From positions 1-13,760 of the forward strand of contig CANPWS010000018.1 of NCBI GenBank assembly GCA_947584955.1: a stretch of 13,760 nt of DNA, written 5' to 3'. The notes beneath the pieces were generated by a model. That model had not been told where the DNA came from. It saw only the letters and a list, made by a program, of their open reading frames with translations, and did not search any database. Shown here in pieces: positions 6,690-13,744 of the stretch; the first letter of the stretch is position 1, and the number at the start of each line of letters is the position of its first letter. The stretch comes from an uncultured Bacilli bacterium (lineage in GTDB: Bacteria; Bacillota_I; Bacilli_A; RF39; UBA660). The position numbers and the translations under genes were made by a program.

Positions 6690-7220
6690 TTAATTTTTAA
6701 TTAAAGTTTTTTTCTTTTTAGTATAAGCATCTTTTATACCATTTTGATAATAATCAATTGTCATATCTATTTTATTAGATTTACCATAGAATAAATTCTT
6801 TTCTTCTTCAGTTAAAGCAAATAAAGAGACAAACCTTATTATTCGATCTTCATTTGTTATTTGTAACATATAGCTAATTATTTCTTCACGAGTTAAATAT
6901 TTTATTATTTCTAAATCTGACACACTATACATATCGTAGTAACCATTATAATCATCATATCCATTATCTATTATACCACTACCTACTACTTTAGCAATAA
7001 GTACATTTCCTACTTGACGATTATCATTAGTTAATCCAAAACGAATTGTATCTTCTAATCTTTTTGAAAAATGATATCCATTACCATTTATACCAAATTT
7101 AATTTCACCATCACAATGATATTTTCCTATTTCAAAAATTTTACCATAAATATTTGTACCATCTTCAGCAAAGGATTTATATCCAGAAATTTTTATAATT
7201 TTATTATCTTTATTAATCAT
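6690..7220 (-). CDS. Conserved-looking protein of unknown function, DUF7666-like N-terminal region
   Basis: I do not recognise a function. With the start at the ATG at 7218-7220, which has GGAGG five bases upstream, the protein has 176 residues. A longer reading to 7271 would add 17 hydrophobic residues but would run through the preceding terminator and has no ribosome binding site. There is no signal peptide or membrane segment. The first half (GYKSFAEDGTNIYGKIFEIGKYHCDGEIKFG, then NGNGYHF and KRLEDTIRFG; sequence given in parts) recalls the DUF7666-type domain of phage and accessory proteins. After it come an Asp/Tyr-rich stretch (GYDDYNGYYDMY), a helical segment, and a Lys-rich tail (TKKKKTLIKN). 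It is a single gene between two hairpins. Confidence 0.7.
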   Translation of the reverse strand: MINKDNKIIKISGYKSFAEDGTNIYGKIFEIGKYHCDGEIKFGINGNGYHFSKRLEDTIRFGLTNDNRQVGNVLIAKVVGSGIIDNGYDDYNGYYDMYSVSDLEIIKYLTREEIISYMLQITNEDRIIRFVSLFALTEEEKNLFYGKSNKIDMTIDYYQNGIKDAYTKKKKTLIKN

Positions 7221-7262
7221 ATTTTCCTCCATATATTTAAATATAAATAATATATAAGAAAA

Positions 7263-7299
7263 GAAAATCATAATATTATATGTTTAATATATGATTTTC
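7263..7299 (-). terminator. Terminator of the signal peptidase gene
   Basis: A long A/T-rich stem pairs 7263-7271 with 7291-7299 and, after a one-base bulge, 7273-7278 with 7285-7290, leaving a 6-base loop. On the minus strand it is followed by TTCTT. It lies 14 bases beyond the stop of the signal peptidase gene and insulates the next gene downstream. Confidence 0.7.
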
Positions 7300-7312
7300 C
7301 CTTTTTATTCTA

Positions 7313-7858
7313 TTATATACTTCCAATTTTATTAAATGGCCAAAATCTAAAAACAGCTTTACCCTGGATTTCTTCTTCTTTTATTAATCCTACTCTTCTA
7401 CTATCTTTAGATATTTCTCTATTGTCTCCTAAAACAAGATAATATCCTTCTGGGATTGTGTCATATGGACATTTAAAAAAATTAGCTTTTGTATTACCTG
7501 ATCCTGCTAAACAAATATCATCTAAATCAAAATCATTTGTAATACCATTACCATATTTATCTTCGACCAAATTACCATTTACATAAAGATTATTATTGTA
7601 ATAAAATATTTTTTCTCCAGGTAATCCTATTACTCTTTTAATAATCCATTCATCATCTTTTATTACTACAATGTCAAATCTTTTTATATCATGAATTTTA
7701 TAACTTATTTTACTTAATAATAACAACTCATCACTGTGAAGATATGGCACCATTGAATCTCCTACTACTGTAATGGGAGTTACAATAAAAACTCTTATTA
7801 AAATTACTGTTAGTAATATTATTATATAAGGTAACATTTCTTTTAATATTTTTTTCAT
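7313..7858 (-). CDS. lepB: Type I signal peptidase
   Basis: This membrane-bound serine protease removes signal peptides from secreted proteins such as the exported ones in this window. With the start at the ATG at 7856-7858 it has 181 residues, the size of Gram-positive SipS-like enzymes. One membrane anchor covers about 9-26. The nucleophile is Ser35 (VVGDSMVPYL), the general base is Lys74 (IIKRVIGLPGE), and the conserved GDNREISKDSRRVG box lies at 144-157. The cysteines at 116 and 130 are unusual for the family. The start is supported by AAGGTGA upstream and by a clear promoter at 7884-7912, which a longer reading to 7921 would run through. It forms a one-gene unit. Confidence 0.93.
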   Translation of the reverse strand: MKKILKEMLPYIIILLTVILIRVFIVTPITVVGDSMVPYLHSDELLLLSKISYKIHDIKRFDIVVIKDDEWIIKRVIGLPGEKIFYYNNNLYVNGNLVEDKYGNGITNDFDLDDICLAGSGNTKANFFKCPYDTIPEGYYLVLGDNREISKDSRRVGLIKEEEIQGKAVFRFWPFNKIGSI

Positions 7859-7883
7859 ATACTTATCTTCACCTTCATTTTTT

Positions 7884-7912
7884 ATTATACCATTTATATT
7901 ATAATATGTAAA
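7884..7912 (-). promoter_or_regulatory. Sigma-A promoter of the signal peptidase gene
   Basis: On the minus strand the -35 box is TTTACA (7907-7912) and the -10 box is a consensus TATAAT (7884-7889), separated by exactly 17 bases. The predicted transcript start is near 7877, giving a leader of about 20 bases that contains the Shine-Dalgarno site. It also fixes the start codon of the gene. Confidence 0.8.
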
Positions 7913-7997
7913 GAATGGCAAATATATTTTTTAACTTTATATTTTAAAAAATATTTATAATAAAAAGTAGTTGTTTTTCTTAAAAAAATTATTTTTA

Positions 7998-9218
7998 TTA
8001 AAAATTAAGCATAACAATATTTGGAAAAAATATTAATAAAAATCCTAAAATTACTAATATTAATCCACCTACTACTTTAGAAATTTTACCATATTTAGTT
8101 GATAATCCTGTTATTTTTAATGTAAATAATGAAATTAAAAAGACAATAATATCATCAATCATAAAAAATAGTATATAAAGAAGAATATAAGCTATTTCAG
8201 AAAATTTGGAAAGATTATTCATAGATAAAATTTCAGTAAACATAAGTGGTAATCCTGCGGAACAAGCTAGTTCAATTATATTTACTCCTATTGCTAATGC
8301 AATAACTCCTCCTAATGCTATCCAAATATTTTTTTCTTTAGTAAATTTTTTGATTCGTTCAAAAATTTTATTTCTTTTTTTATCATCAGTAACAGTACAT
8401 CCATCATCTTTTTTTCTAAATGAATTTATTAAATTAAATAATCCTAAAATAATTGCTATTATACCTATTATACATCTTACAAATACAACACTAGTTAAAA
8501 TTTTTGAAACATTAAGCCACGCTAACATTAAAAGAAAATAAGCAAAAGCTGAGGCAAATAGAAAAGCAAATCCTAAAATCATCATTTTCTTTTTATCATG
8601 CATTCCTATTAACATACTTATTAAAAATAATAGTATCCACATTGCACAAGGATTAAAGCCATCAATTAATCCAATTAATATGGCTATTAATGGCAAAGTT
8701 AAATTTTTTGTCTCTACTTTACCTACTAATGGAAGATCAAAAGAATAATTTCCATAGTCTTCCATATATTCTTCAAACTTTATATCATTTTCATTTTTAG
8801 GAAGTGTTGGTAAAGGTATATTTCCAATAAAAGTACCTACTTTATCTTCATAACCATATTTTGAATAATATTCAATTGCTGCGGTAAAACTTTTTTTAGA
8901 ATTTTCATCACTAAAACCAACAAAAGTTTTTTCTCCAATTATTGTAAAAGGTACTCCACTTACTTTAATTTGTAATAAATTAGCAACATCATCAAATAGT
9001 TTTTTATTTTCTTCACTACCTATTTCATATTTATATATTTTAATATTGGAATATTCTTCATCTAATTTATCTAATAATTTTATTTCTTTTTGACAATGAG
9101 GGCAACTTTCTTGATGAAATAAATAGATATTTACTAAATTATCTTCTTCTGCCATAGCCGAAGGAATAAATAAGATTGTAACTATTAAAGCAAAAAATAT
9201 ATAAATTATTTTCTTCAT
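7998..9218 (-). CDS. DsbD/CcdA-like thiol-disulfide membrane protein with N-terminal extracellular thioredoxin domain
   Basis: This 406-residue protein starts with a cleavable signal peptide (about 1-23, site after AMA). An extracellular thioredoxin/glutaredoxin-like domain (about 27-125) follows, with active-site CPHC (Cys39, Cys42) and cis-Pro90 (VSGVPFT). After a linker come about six membrane segments (from about 174 to 404). They carry the redox cysteine pair expected of a DsbD-beta/CcdA electron carrier: Cys191 in DGFNPCAMW and Cys319 in IIELACSAG. Such proteins take electrons from cytosolic thioredoxin and reduce extracellular disulfides. Here the outer thioredoxin domain sits before the membrane part, whereas E. 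coli DsbD has it after. The gene overlaps the upstream 86-residue thioredoxin gene by four bases (ATGA), so a direct partnership is likely. Domain reading is confident; the client is unknown. Confidence 0.88.
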   Translation of the reverse strand: MKKIIYIFFALIVTILFIPSAMAEEDNLVNIYLFHQESCPHCQKEIKLLDKLDEEYSNIKIYKYEIGSEENKKLFDDVANLLQIKVSGVPFTIIGEKTFVGFSDENSKKSFTAAIEYYSKYGYEDKVGTFIGNIPLPTLPKNENDIKFEEYMEDYGNYSFDLPLVGKVETKNLTLPLIAILIGLIDGFNPCAMWILLFLISMLIGMHDKKKMMILGFAFLFASAFAYFLLMLAWLNVSKILTSVVFVRCIIGIIAIILGLFNLINSFRKKDDGCTVTDDKKRNKIFERIKKFTKEKNIWIALGGVIALAIGVNIIELACSAGLPLMFTEILSMNNLSKFSEIAYILLYILFFMIDDIIVFLISLFTLKITGLSTKYGKISKVVGGLILVILGFLLIFFPNIVMLNF

Positions 9219-9475
9219 AGATTTACCTCTATAAAACTTTTAATATCTTTTTCTTTCTTTTCACCTATTAATCTATCTTTTTCGACTAAATTATCATCAC
9301 ATACAATAAGAGCAGGTAAAATATTACCAATATTATATTTTTTTACTATTTCACTATCTATATCGTAATCATAACTTATAATGTCTAAATTATATTCTTT
9401 AGCAATCTTATTTATTCTTTGATTCATAATAATACAAGCAGGACACCATACTGCTCCTATTTTAATTAGTTTCAT
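9215..9475 (-). CDS. Small cytosolic thioredoxin-like protein
   Basis: The 86-residue protein is a minimal thioredoxin fold without a signal peptide. The active site is WCPAC (Cys11, Cys14), and the cis-proline is Pro54 in NILPALIV. CPAC differs from the CGPC of classical thioredoxin and suggests a specialised redox potential or partner. A further Cys59 follows the cis-proline. It overlaps the genes on both sides by four bases and has a strong AGGAGG at 9487-9492. It is therefore made together with the desulfurase upstream and the DsbD-like carrier downstream, and is the natural cytosolic donor for that carrier. Donor role is inference from context. Confidence 0.88.
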   Translation of the reverse strand: MKLIKIGAVWCPACIIMNQRINKIAKEYNLDIISYDYDIDSEIVKKYNIGNILPALIVCDDNLVEKDRLIGEKKEKDIKSFIEVNL

Positions 9476-10596
9476 TTTAAATTTAACCTCCTATATGCAT
9501 TATCAAATTCTTTTAAGAAAATATTTACCTCTTCTTCTGTAGTTAAATAAGAAAGACTTATTCTAAGAGAAGACATTGCATAATTATTGTTTTTAGTAAC
9601 TGCATAGACACTATTTGATATACTACCAGGTGTTGAACAAGCACTTTTTGTAGATATATATATTTCTTTTTCATCAAGAGCATGTATAAAAGTTTCTGAT
9701 TTTATTTTATTTAAACTAAAATTTATCATAAACGGTATAGATTTATCTGTACTATTAATATGAACTAAATCATAACTAGATAGTTTTTCTTTTACTTTTT
9801 TACTTAAATTATCTACATAGTTATAATTATCTTTTACTTTAGGAATAATTATTTCTAATGCTTTCATAATTGATGCTATTAAAGCAAGACATGGTGTTCC
9901 ACTTCTATATATAGTTGTAGATTTTCCTCCGTGAATAAGTGGTGTAAGAGAAATATTTTCTTTTTTTATTAATAATCCTATTCCTTTAAGTCCATAAATT
10001 TTATGTGCTGATATACTAGCTATATCAACGTTAGTAAAATCAGTTTCTATCTTACCAACTGCTTGAGTAAAATCTGAATGAAATATACATTTAGGATAAT
10101 CTTTTAACATTTTTCCTATTTCATTTATAGGCTGTCTTATTCCAAGTTCACTATCTACAGCACATATACTAACTAATATTGTATCATCTCTTATAAGATT
10201 TTTTAAAGCAGAAATATCTACTGTTCCATCTTCTTTTAAAGGAGCATAATCTACTTCATATCCTTCTTCAATTAAAAAATTTAATGGTGCAATAATACTA
10301 GAATGTTCTAATGGAGTGGTAATAATATGTTTACCTCTATTTTTGTATTTATATGCAATTCCTTTTATTGCCATATTATTAGATTCACTAGCTGAAGAGG
10401 TGTATATTATTTCACTACTTTTTACTTTTAATAATTTAGCTATTTTATCTGTTAAATATTCTTCTAAATTTTTAGATTTAATTCCTAAACTATGTAATGA
10501 ATTAGAGTTTCCTACATAATCTAAAGATACTTTATTAAATATATCTAATACTTCTTTATTTACGGGTGTTGTTGCAGAATAATCTAAATAAATCAC
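9472..10596 (-). CDS. NifS/IscS-family cysteine desulfurase
   Basis: This PLP enzyme converts cysteine to alanine and holds the sulfur as a persulfide for iron-sulfur clusters or thiolated cofactors. The 374-residue protein begins YLDYSATTPV as in the family. It has the cofactor-stacking His98, Asp175 (FHSDFTQAVG), the PLP lysine Lys199 (ISAHKIYGLKG), Arg231 in YRSGTP, and the sulfur-carrying Cys320 in STKSACSTPG. The usual NNE before the GxxQP element reads DSE here (148-150). The start is GTG with AGGTGAT at 10600-10606. It is the first gene of a coupled operon with two thioredoxin-type proteins. No iscU, sufBCD, mnmA or thiI gene is adjacent. Enzyme class is firm; the sulfur acceptor is unknown. 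Confidence 0.93.
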   Translation of the reverse strand: MIYLDYSATTPVNKEVLDIFNKVSLDYVGNSNSLHSLGIKSKNLEEYLTDKIAKLLKVKSSEIIYTSSASESNNMAIKGIAYKYKNRGKHIITTPLEHSSIIAPLNFLIEEGYEVDYAPLKEDGTVDISALKNLIRDDTILVSICAVDSELGIRQPINEIGKMLKDYPKCIFHSDFTQAVGKIETDFTNVDIASISAHKIYGLKGIGLLIKKENISLTPLIHGGKSTTIYRSGTPCLALIASIMKALEIIIPKVKDNYNYVDNLSKKVKEKLSSYDLVHINSTDKSIPFMINFSLNKIKSETFIHALDEKEIYISTKSACSTPGSISNSVYAVTKNNNYAMSSLRISLSYLTTEEEVNIFLKEFDNAYRRLNLK

Positions 10597-10626
10597 TTTA
10601 TCACCTAACTTTCTTTTTCTATTTCT

Positions 10627-10635
10627 ATTTTATCA
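10627..10635 (-). promoter_or_regulatory. Candidate extended -10 promoter of the desulfurase operon
   Basis: The minus strand reads TGATAAAAT, an extended -10 element about 20 bases before the ribosome binding site of the desulfurase gene. The -35 region (TTTAAA-like) is weak. No convincing operator was found in this 205-base divergent region shared with yidD. Confidence 0.4.
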
Positions 10636-10755
10636 TAAATAAATATAATTTTAAATAAACTAATAATTAAATAACTAAACTTATCGTTTATTTATCTAAT
10701 TATTATAATTTTTCATTTGTTTACATATCTTTAAAAACTTATTTAAACTAACTAA

Positions 10756-10784
10756 TTTACAAAATAGAAAAAATAAGGTACAAT
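10756..10784 (+). promoter_or_regulatory. Sigma-A promoter of yidD and the ZnuA-like gene
   Basis: The -35 box is TTTACA (10756-10761) and the -10 box TACAAT (10779-10784), with a 17-base spacer. The expected transcript start is near 10791, leaving only about 11 bases before the yidD start codon, so the first gene is almost leaderless. Confidence 0.7.
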
Positions 10785-10801
10785 TATATATGTGATACAA
10801 A

Positions 10802-11023
10802 ATGAAAAAAATATTAATTAAACTTATCGAAATATATCAAAGTATTCCAGGATCTTTTCATAATTATTGTAGACATTACCCTACTTGTTCTGAATATACT
10901 AAAGAAGCTATTTCATATTATGGAGCTTTAAAAGGAACTTATTTAGGTATTATTAGAATTTTAAAATGTAATCCTTTTGGAACTTATGGTTATGATCCTG
11001 TAATTAAGAAGGAGGAGAAATGA
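10802..11023 (+). CDS. yidD: Membrane protein insertion efficiency factor YidD
   Basis: This 73-residue protein carries the YidD signature: an amphipathic N-terminus (ILIKLIEIYQSIPG), then CRHYPTCSEYTKEAI with Cys23 and Cys29, GALKGTYLGIIRILKCNPFG with Cys56, and GYDPV near the end. YidD proteins sit at the inner face of the membrane and help YidC-dependent insertion of membrane proteins. In many genomes yidD lies between rnpA and yidC; here it stands instead as the first gene of a two-gene unit and overlaps the next start by four bases (ATGA). The leader is very short and holds only a weak GTGAT Shine-Dalgarno match. Identity is confident; the coupling to a lipoprotein gene is unusual. Confidence 0.93.
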   Translation: MKKILIKLIEIYQSIPGSFHNYCRHYPTCSEYTKEAISYYGALKGTYLGIIRILKCNPFGTYGYDPVIKKEEK

Positions 11024-12066
11024 AATTTTTTAAATTTTTGATACTTTTTGTATTATCTTTGACTTTATTAACAGGGTGCGTTTTTAAAAGAGATACGATG
11101 GAAAATATTGATATTTATACAACTATATACCCACTTAATTATTTAACTACTTATTTATATGGTGATTATGCTAAAATACATAGTATTTATCCTAGTGGTG
11201 TTACTGTTGAAGATTTTAATTTATCTGATAAAAAAATAAGTGAATACTCTAAAAGTGATTTGTTTATTTTTAACGGTCTTGATAAAGATAGAGATTATGC
11301 TGTTAAAATGATTAATGAAAATGAAGACTTGAAAATAATTGATACTTCAATTAGTGTTAGTTATGATTATTCTGTCTTTGAATTATGGCTTAATCCTAAT
11401 AATTATTTGATGATGGCTCAAAATATTAAAGATGGACTTAGTGAATATATTTCTAATCCATATATTAATGAAGAAATAGAAAAAAAATATGAAGATTTAA
11501 ATAAAGATTTATCAAAACTTGATGCTAATTTAAAAGAAGCAATTAAGTATGCTAATTATGATACTATAGTAGTAGATAATGATGCTTTTAAATTTTTAGA
11601 ATCTCTTCTTACTGATAAACCTTTTAATGTTATATCCCTTGATGAAACTGAAGTAACTACTATTACTTATACTGTCATGAATGGTGATACTTTAGATAAA
11701 ATTGCTAGTGATAATAATACTACTAAAGATGAGATTATAAAACTTAATAATCTTGAAAATGAAATTATAACTCCAGGTCAAATTCTTCAAATCAATGTTA
11801 AAGCAGTTTCTGCTAATGCTTTAAATAAAGTTAAAAAATTAATATCAGATGGTGATATTAAATATATATATTCTTTAAATGCTAATATAACTGATAATAA
11901 TCATCCAAATAGTGTAATTAATGATCTTTTAAAAGAAAATAATGTTGAATTAATTACTTTAAATTCTATGAATACTATTGATGGAAATGTAACTAATTCT
12001 AATGAGAATTATTTGACTATTATGAATAATAATATTGATTTATTAAAAAAAGAATTATATAAATAA
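11020..12066 (+). CDS. ZnuA-like lipoprotein with inserted LysM domain and lost metal ligands
   Basis: The 348-residue protein has a lipoprotein signal with lipobox LTGC (Cys20). A solute-binding fold of the zinc/manganese ABC type (SBP_bac_9) follows, with recognisable landmarks: IYTTIYPLNYLTTYLYGD (31-48), SDLFIFNGLDKD (79-90), LWLNPNNYLMMAQNI (122-136), a long helix (about 150-178) and DAFKFLESL (188-196). A LysM peptidoglycan-binding domain (about 215-260, YTVMNGDTLDKIA to TPGQILQI) is inserted before the C-terminal lobe. The histidines that bind metal in ZnuA are replaced: PHDF-like by VEDF (Glu64), DPHVWLDP-like by ELWLNP (Glu121), HDAF-like by NDAF (Asn187). No metal-permease or ATPase gene adjoins. 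Transport of zinc is thus doubtful; a wall-anchored structural or sensory role is possible. GGAGG precedes the ATG, which overlaps yidD. Confidence 0.85.
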   Translation: MKFFKFLILFVLSLTLLTGCVFKRDTMENIDIYTTIYPLNYLTTYLYGDYAKIHSIYPSGVTVEDFNLSDKKISEYSKSDLFIFNGLDKDRDYAVKMINENEDLKIIDTSISVSYDYSVFELWLNPNNYLMMAQNIKDGLSEYISNPYINEEIEKKYEDLNKDLSKLDANLKEAIKYANYDTIVVDNDAFKFLESLLTDKPFNVISLDETEVTTITYTVMNGDTLDKIASDNNTTKDEIIKLNNLENEIITPGQILQINVKAVSANALNKVKKLISDGDIKYIYSLNANITDNNHPNSVINDLLKENNVELITLNSMNTIDGNVTNSNENYLTIMNNNIDLLKKELYK

Positions 12067-12102
12067 AAAGTAATGATTATAATATTTTAATCGTTACTTT
12101 TT
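12065..12102. terminator. Bidirectional terminator between the ZnuA-like gene and ruvB
   Basis: A 14-bp stem with one T-G pair (12065-12078 with 12089-12102) encloses a 10-base loop. The arms start with five A and end with a T run, so it can end transcripts from both convergent genes; the stop codons of both genes touch it. Confidence 0.85.
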
Positions 12103-13103
12103 TAAAATAATCCTCCCTGTTTTATACCTAAGTGTTTATAAGCTTTTTCTGTGGCCATTCTTCCTCTACTAGTTCTTTTTAGTAAGCCATTTTGAAGTAA
12201 ATATGGTTCATATACATCTTCAATTGTACCAGCTTCTTCACCAATAGAGGATGCTATTGCTTCTAAACCTACTGGACCACCATTATATTTTTCAATTATT
12301 GTTTTAAGTAAATTATAGTCCATTTCATCTAAACCTATTTTATCTATTTTTAATCTATCTAAAGCTTTTCCAACTATATCTTTAGTAATTTGTCCATATC
12401 CTTCGACTAAAGCAAAGTCTCTAACTCTTTTAAATAATCTATTACATATTCTAGGTGTTCCTCTACTTCTTTTTGCTAGTTCATATGCTGCATCATCATC
12501 TATTTCTGTTTTTAGTACTCTACTAGTTCTTTTGACTATATTATATAATTCTTCTTCTGTATAATAATTAAGTTTAGATATTATTCCAAATCTATCTCTT
12601 AATGGACTTGATAAATCACCTAGTCTTGTTGTAGCACCTACTAAAGTAAAATTAGGTAAATTTATTCTAATACTTCTTCCACTTCCTTCTCCTCCGATTA
12701 CAATATCAAGGTAAAAGTCTTCCATTGCAGAATAAAGTATCTCTTCAATAAATCTTGGTATTCTATGTATTTCATCTATAAATAATATATCATTTGGTTC
12801 AAGCGTTGAAAGTATTGCTGCTAAATCACCAGTTTTTTCAATTGCAGGTCCAGAAGCAGTTTTTATATTACTTCCCATTTCATTAGCTATAATATATGCA
12901 AGTGTTGTCTTTCCTAATCCTGGTGGTCCATATAAAAGTACATGATCCAATGCTTCTTCACGTATAAGTGCTGATTTTATAAATACTCTTATGTTTTCTT
13001 TTGCTTCACTTTGTCCTATATAATCATCTAAAGTATCTGGTCTTATACTTTTTTCTTCATCTTCTTCAGTTATTACTTCTGGTGAAACAAGTCTATCTTC
13101 CAT
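12102..13103 (-). CDS. ruvB: Holliday junction branch migration ATPase RuvB
   Basis: RuvB is the ring-shaped motor that, with RuvA, moves Holliday junctions during recombination and repair. The 333-residue protein is of full family length. It shows [12 protein letters not shown] near the start, Walker A GPPGLGKT (59-66), Walker B LFIDEIHR (Asp110, Glu111), sensor-1 GATTR (156-160), the arginine-finger region SPLRDRFG (Arg170 or its neighbour) and a C-terminal winged-helix domain with [10 protein letters not shown]. The ATG is preceded by AGGA within AGGATGTGAT. ruvA, usually directly upstream, is absent: the gene has its own promoter and the upstream region holds only a surface-protein fragment. 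Identification is certain. Confidence 0.98.
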   Translation of the reverse strand: MEDRLVSPEVITEEDEEKSIRPDTLDDYIGQSEAKENIRVFIKSALIREEALDHVLLYGPPGLGKTTLAYIIANEMGSNIKTASGPAIEKTGDLAAILSTLEPNDILFIDEIHRIPRFIEEILYSAMEDFYLDIVIGGEGSGRSIRINLPNFTLVGATTRLGDLSSPLRDRFGIISKLNYYTEEELYNIVKRTSRVLKTEIDDDAAYELAKRSRGTPRICNRLFKRVRDFALVEGYGQITKDIVGKALDRLKIDKIGLDEMDYNLLKTIIEKYNGGPVGLEAIASSIGEEAGTIEDVYEPYLLQNGLLKRTSRGRMATEKAYKHLGIKQGGLF

Positions 13104-13147
13104 TTTATATCACATCCTAATTTTTGTATTAATTTTATGCTAACAAA

Positions 13148-13176
13148 ATTATATCAATTGCTTTTAAATTAGTCAA
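13148..13176 (-). promoter_or_regulatory. Sigma-A promoter of ruvB
   Basis: On the minus strand TTGACT (13171-13176) and a consensus TATAAT (13148-13153) are separated by 17 bases. The expected transcript starts near 13141, about 38 bases before the ruvB ATG. This shows ruvB is transcribed alone here. No SOS-type LexA box was recognised near it. Confidence 0.8.
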
Positions 13177-13219
13177 TGTCTTAAACAAAGGAATGTGATA
13201 TTTTTTTTGTTATTTTTAA

Positions 13220-13744
13220 TTACATTGCACTTTCTATTCTAAATGGATTGGTTATTTCTCCTGTTCCATATTTTAAAGAATCAGATTTTAATGAAATAAC
13301 AGGTCTTACATCATAACTAGCATTCCAATCATTAAAATACCCAGATGCATCAATTAAGCTTATATCTATTTGATTATTAACGGTTGTCCACCAAAGTGGT
13401 GTCATTGTCCAATAACTAAATCCTGTATATAGATAATAAAATCTATTGGCATTTTGCCCTATTATATTTGGATTATAAGGTACCGTACCAGCAAATCCTG
13501 CTTCATCTGCTGTTATTAATCCTATTGGATAAGTTAATGCTCCATTTCCAATATCATCATTTACTGTAAATTTATCATTATCTTGTGGACACTTAAATGT
13601 AGGAGTTGAATACATTCTATTATAAAATGCATAACGTGATTGTGTAGTTCCATATCCATAATTTTCTTTACTTTGATAACTTACTAAACCTCTATCATTG
13701 CAATATGCTCCATATGTTTTTAAAGACTTGTAAATCAAGACTTT
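13220..13744 (-). pseudogene. C-terminal fragment of a DUF6273-like cell-surface protein
   Basis: The reading frame encodes about 172 residues matching only the end of a family of large surface proteins seen in gut Bacillota. It has a start-like YCNDRGL, then FKCPQDNDKFTV, NGALTYPIGLITADEAGFAG, YYLYTGFSYWTMTP, and VRPVISLKSD followed by GTGEITNPF. In that family this region follows a long N-terminal part with a signal peptide or prepilin-like start. Here an in-frame TAA (13745-13747) lies two codons before the first possible start, a TTG with no ribosome binding site, and no export signal exists. It therefore looks like the remnant of a broken or recombined gene, unless the missing part lies in another frame beyond the right edge. 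I call it a pseudogene with moderate confidence. Confidence 0.55.

Noticed and set aside
7859..7921. N-terminal extension of the signal peptidase to 7921
   Set aside because: It would run through a complete sigma-A promoter (7884-7912) and lacks a ribosome binding site; the internal ATG gives the normal family N-terminus.
7924..7954. 11-bp all-A/T inverted repeat downstream of the DsbD-like gene
   Set aside because: It could be a weak terminator but has no G-C pair and no clear T tail, and such repeats arise by chance in this composition.
8206..8541. Open frame on the + strand opposite the DsbD-like gene
   Set aside because: It is antisense to conserved membrane segments with the redox cysteines and has no domain of its own.
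10316..10519. Short + strand frame opposite the cysteine desulfurase
   Set aside because: It is entirely within a well-conserved enzyme gene on the other strand.
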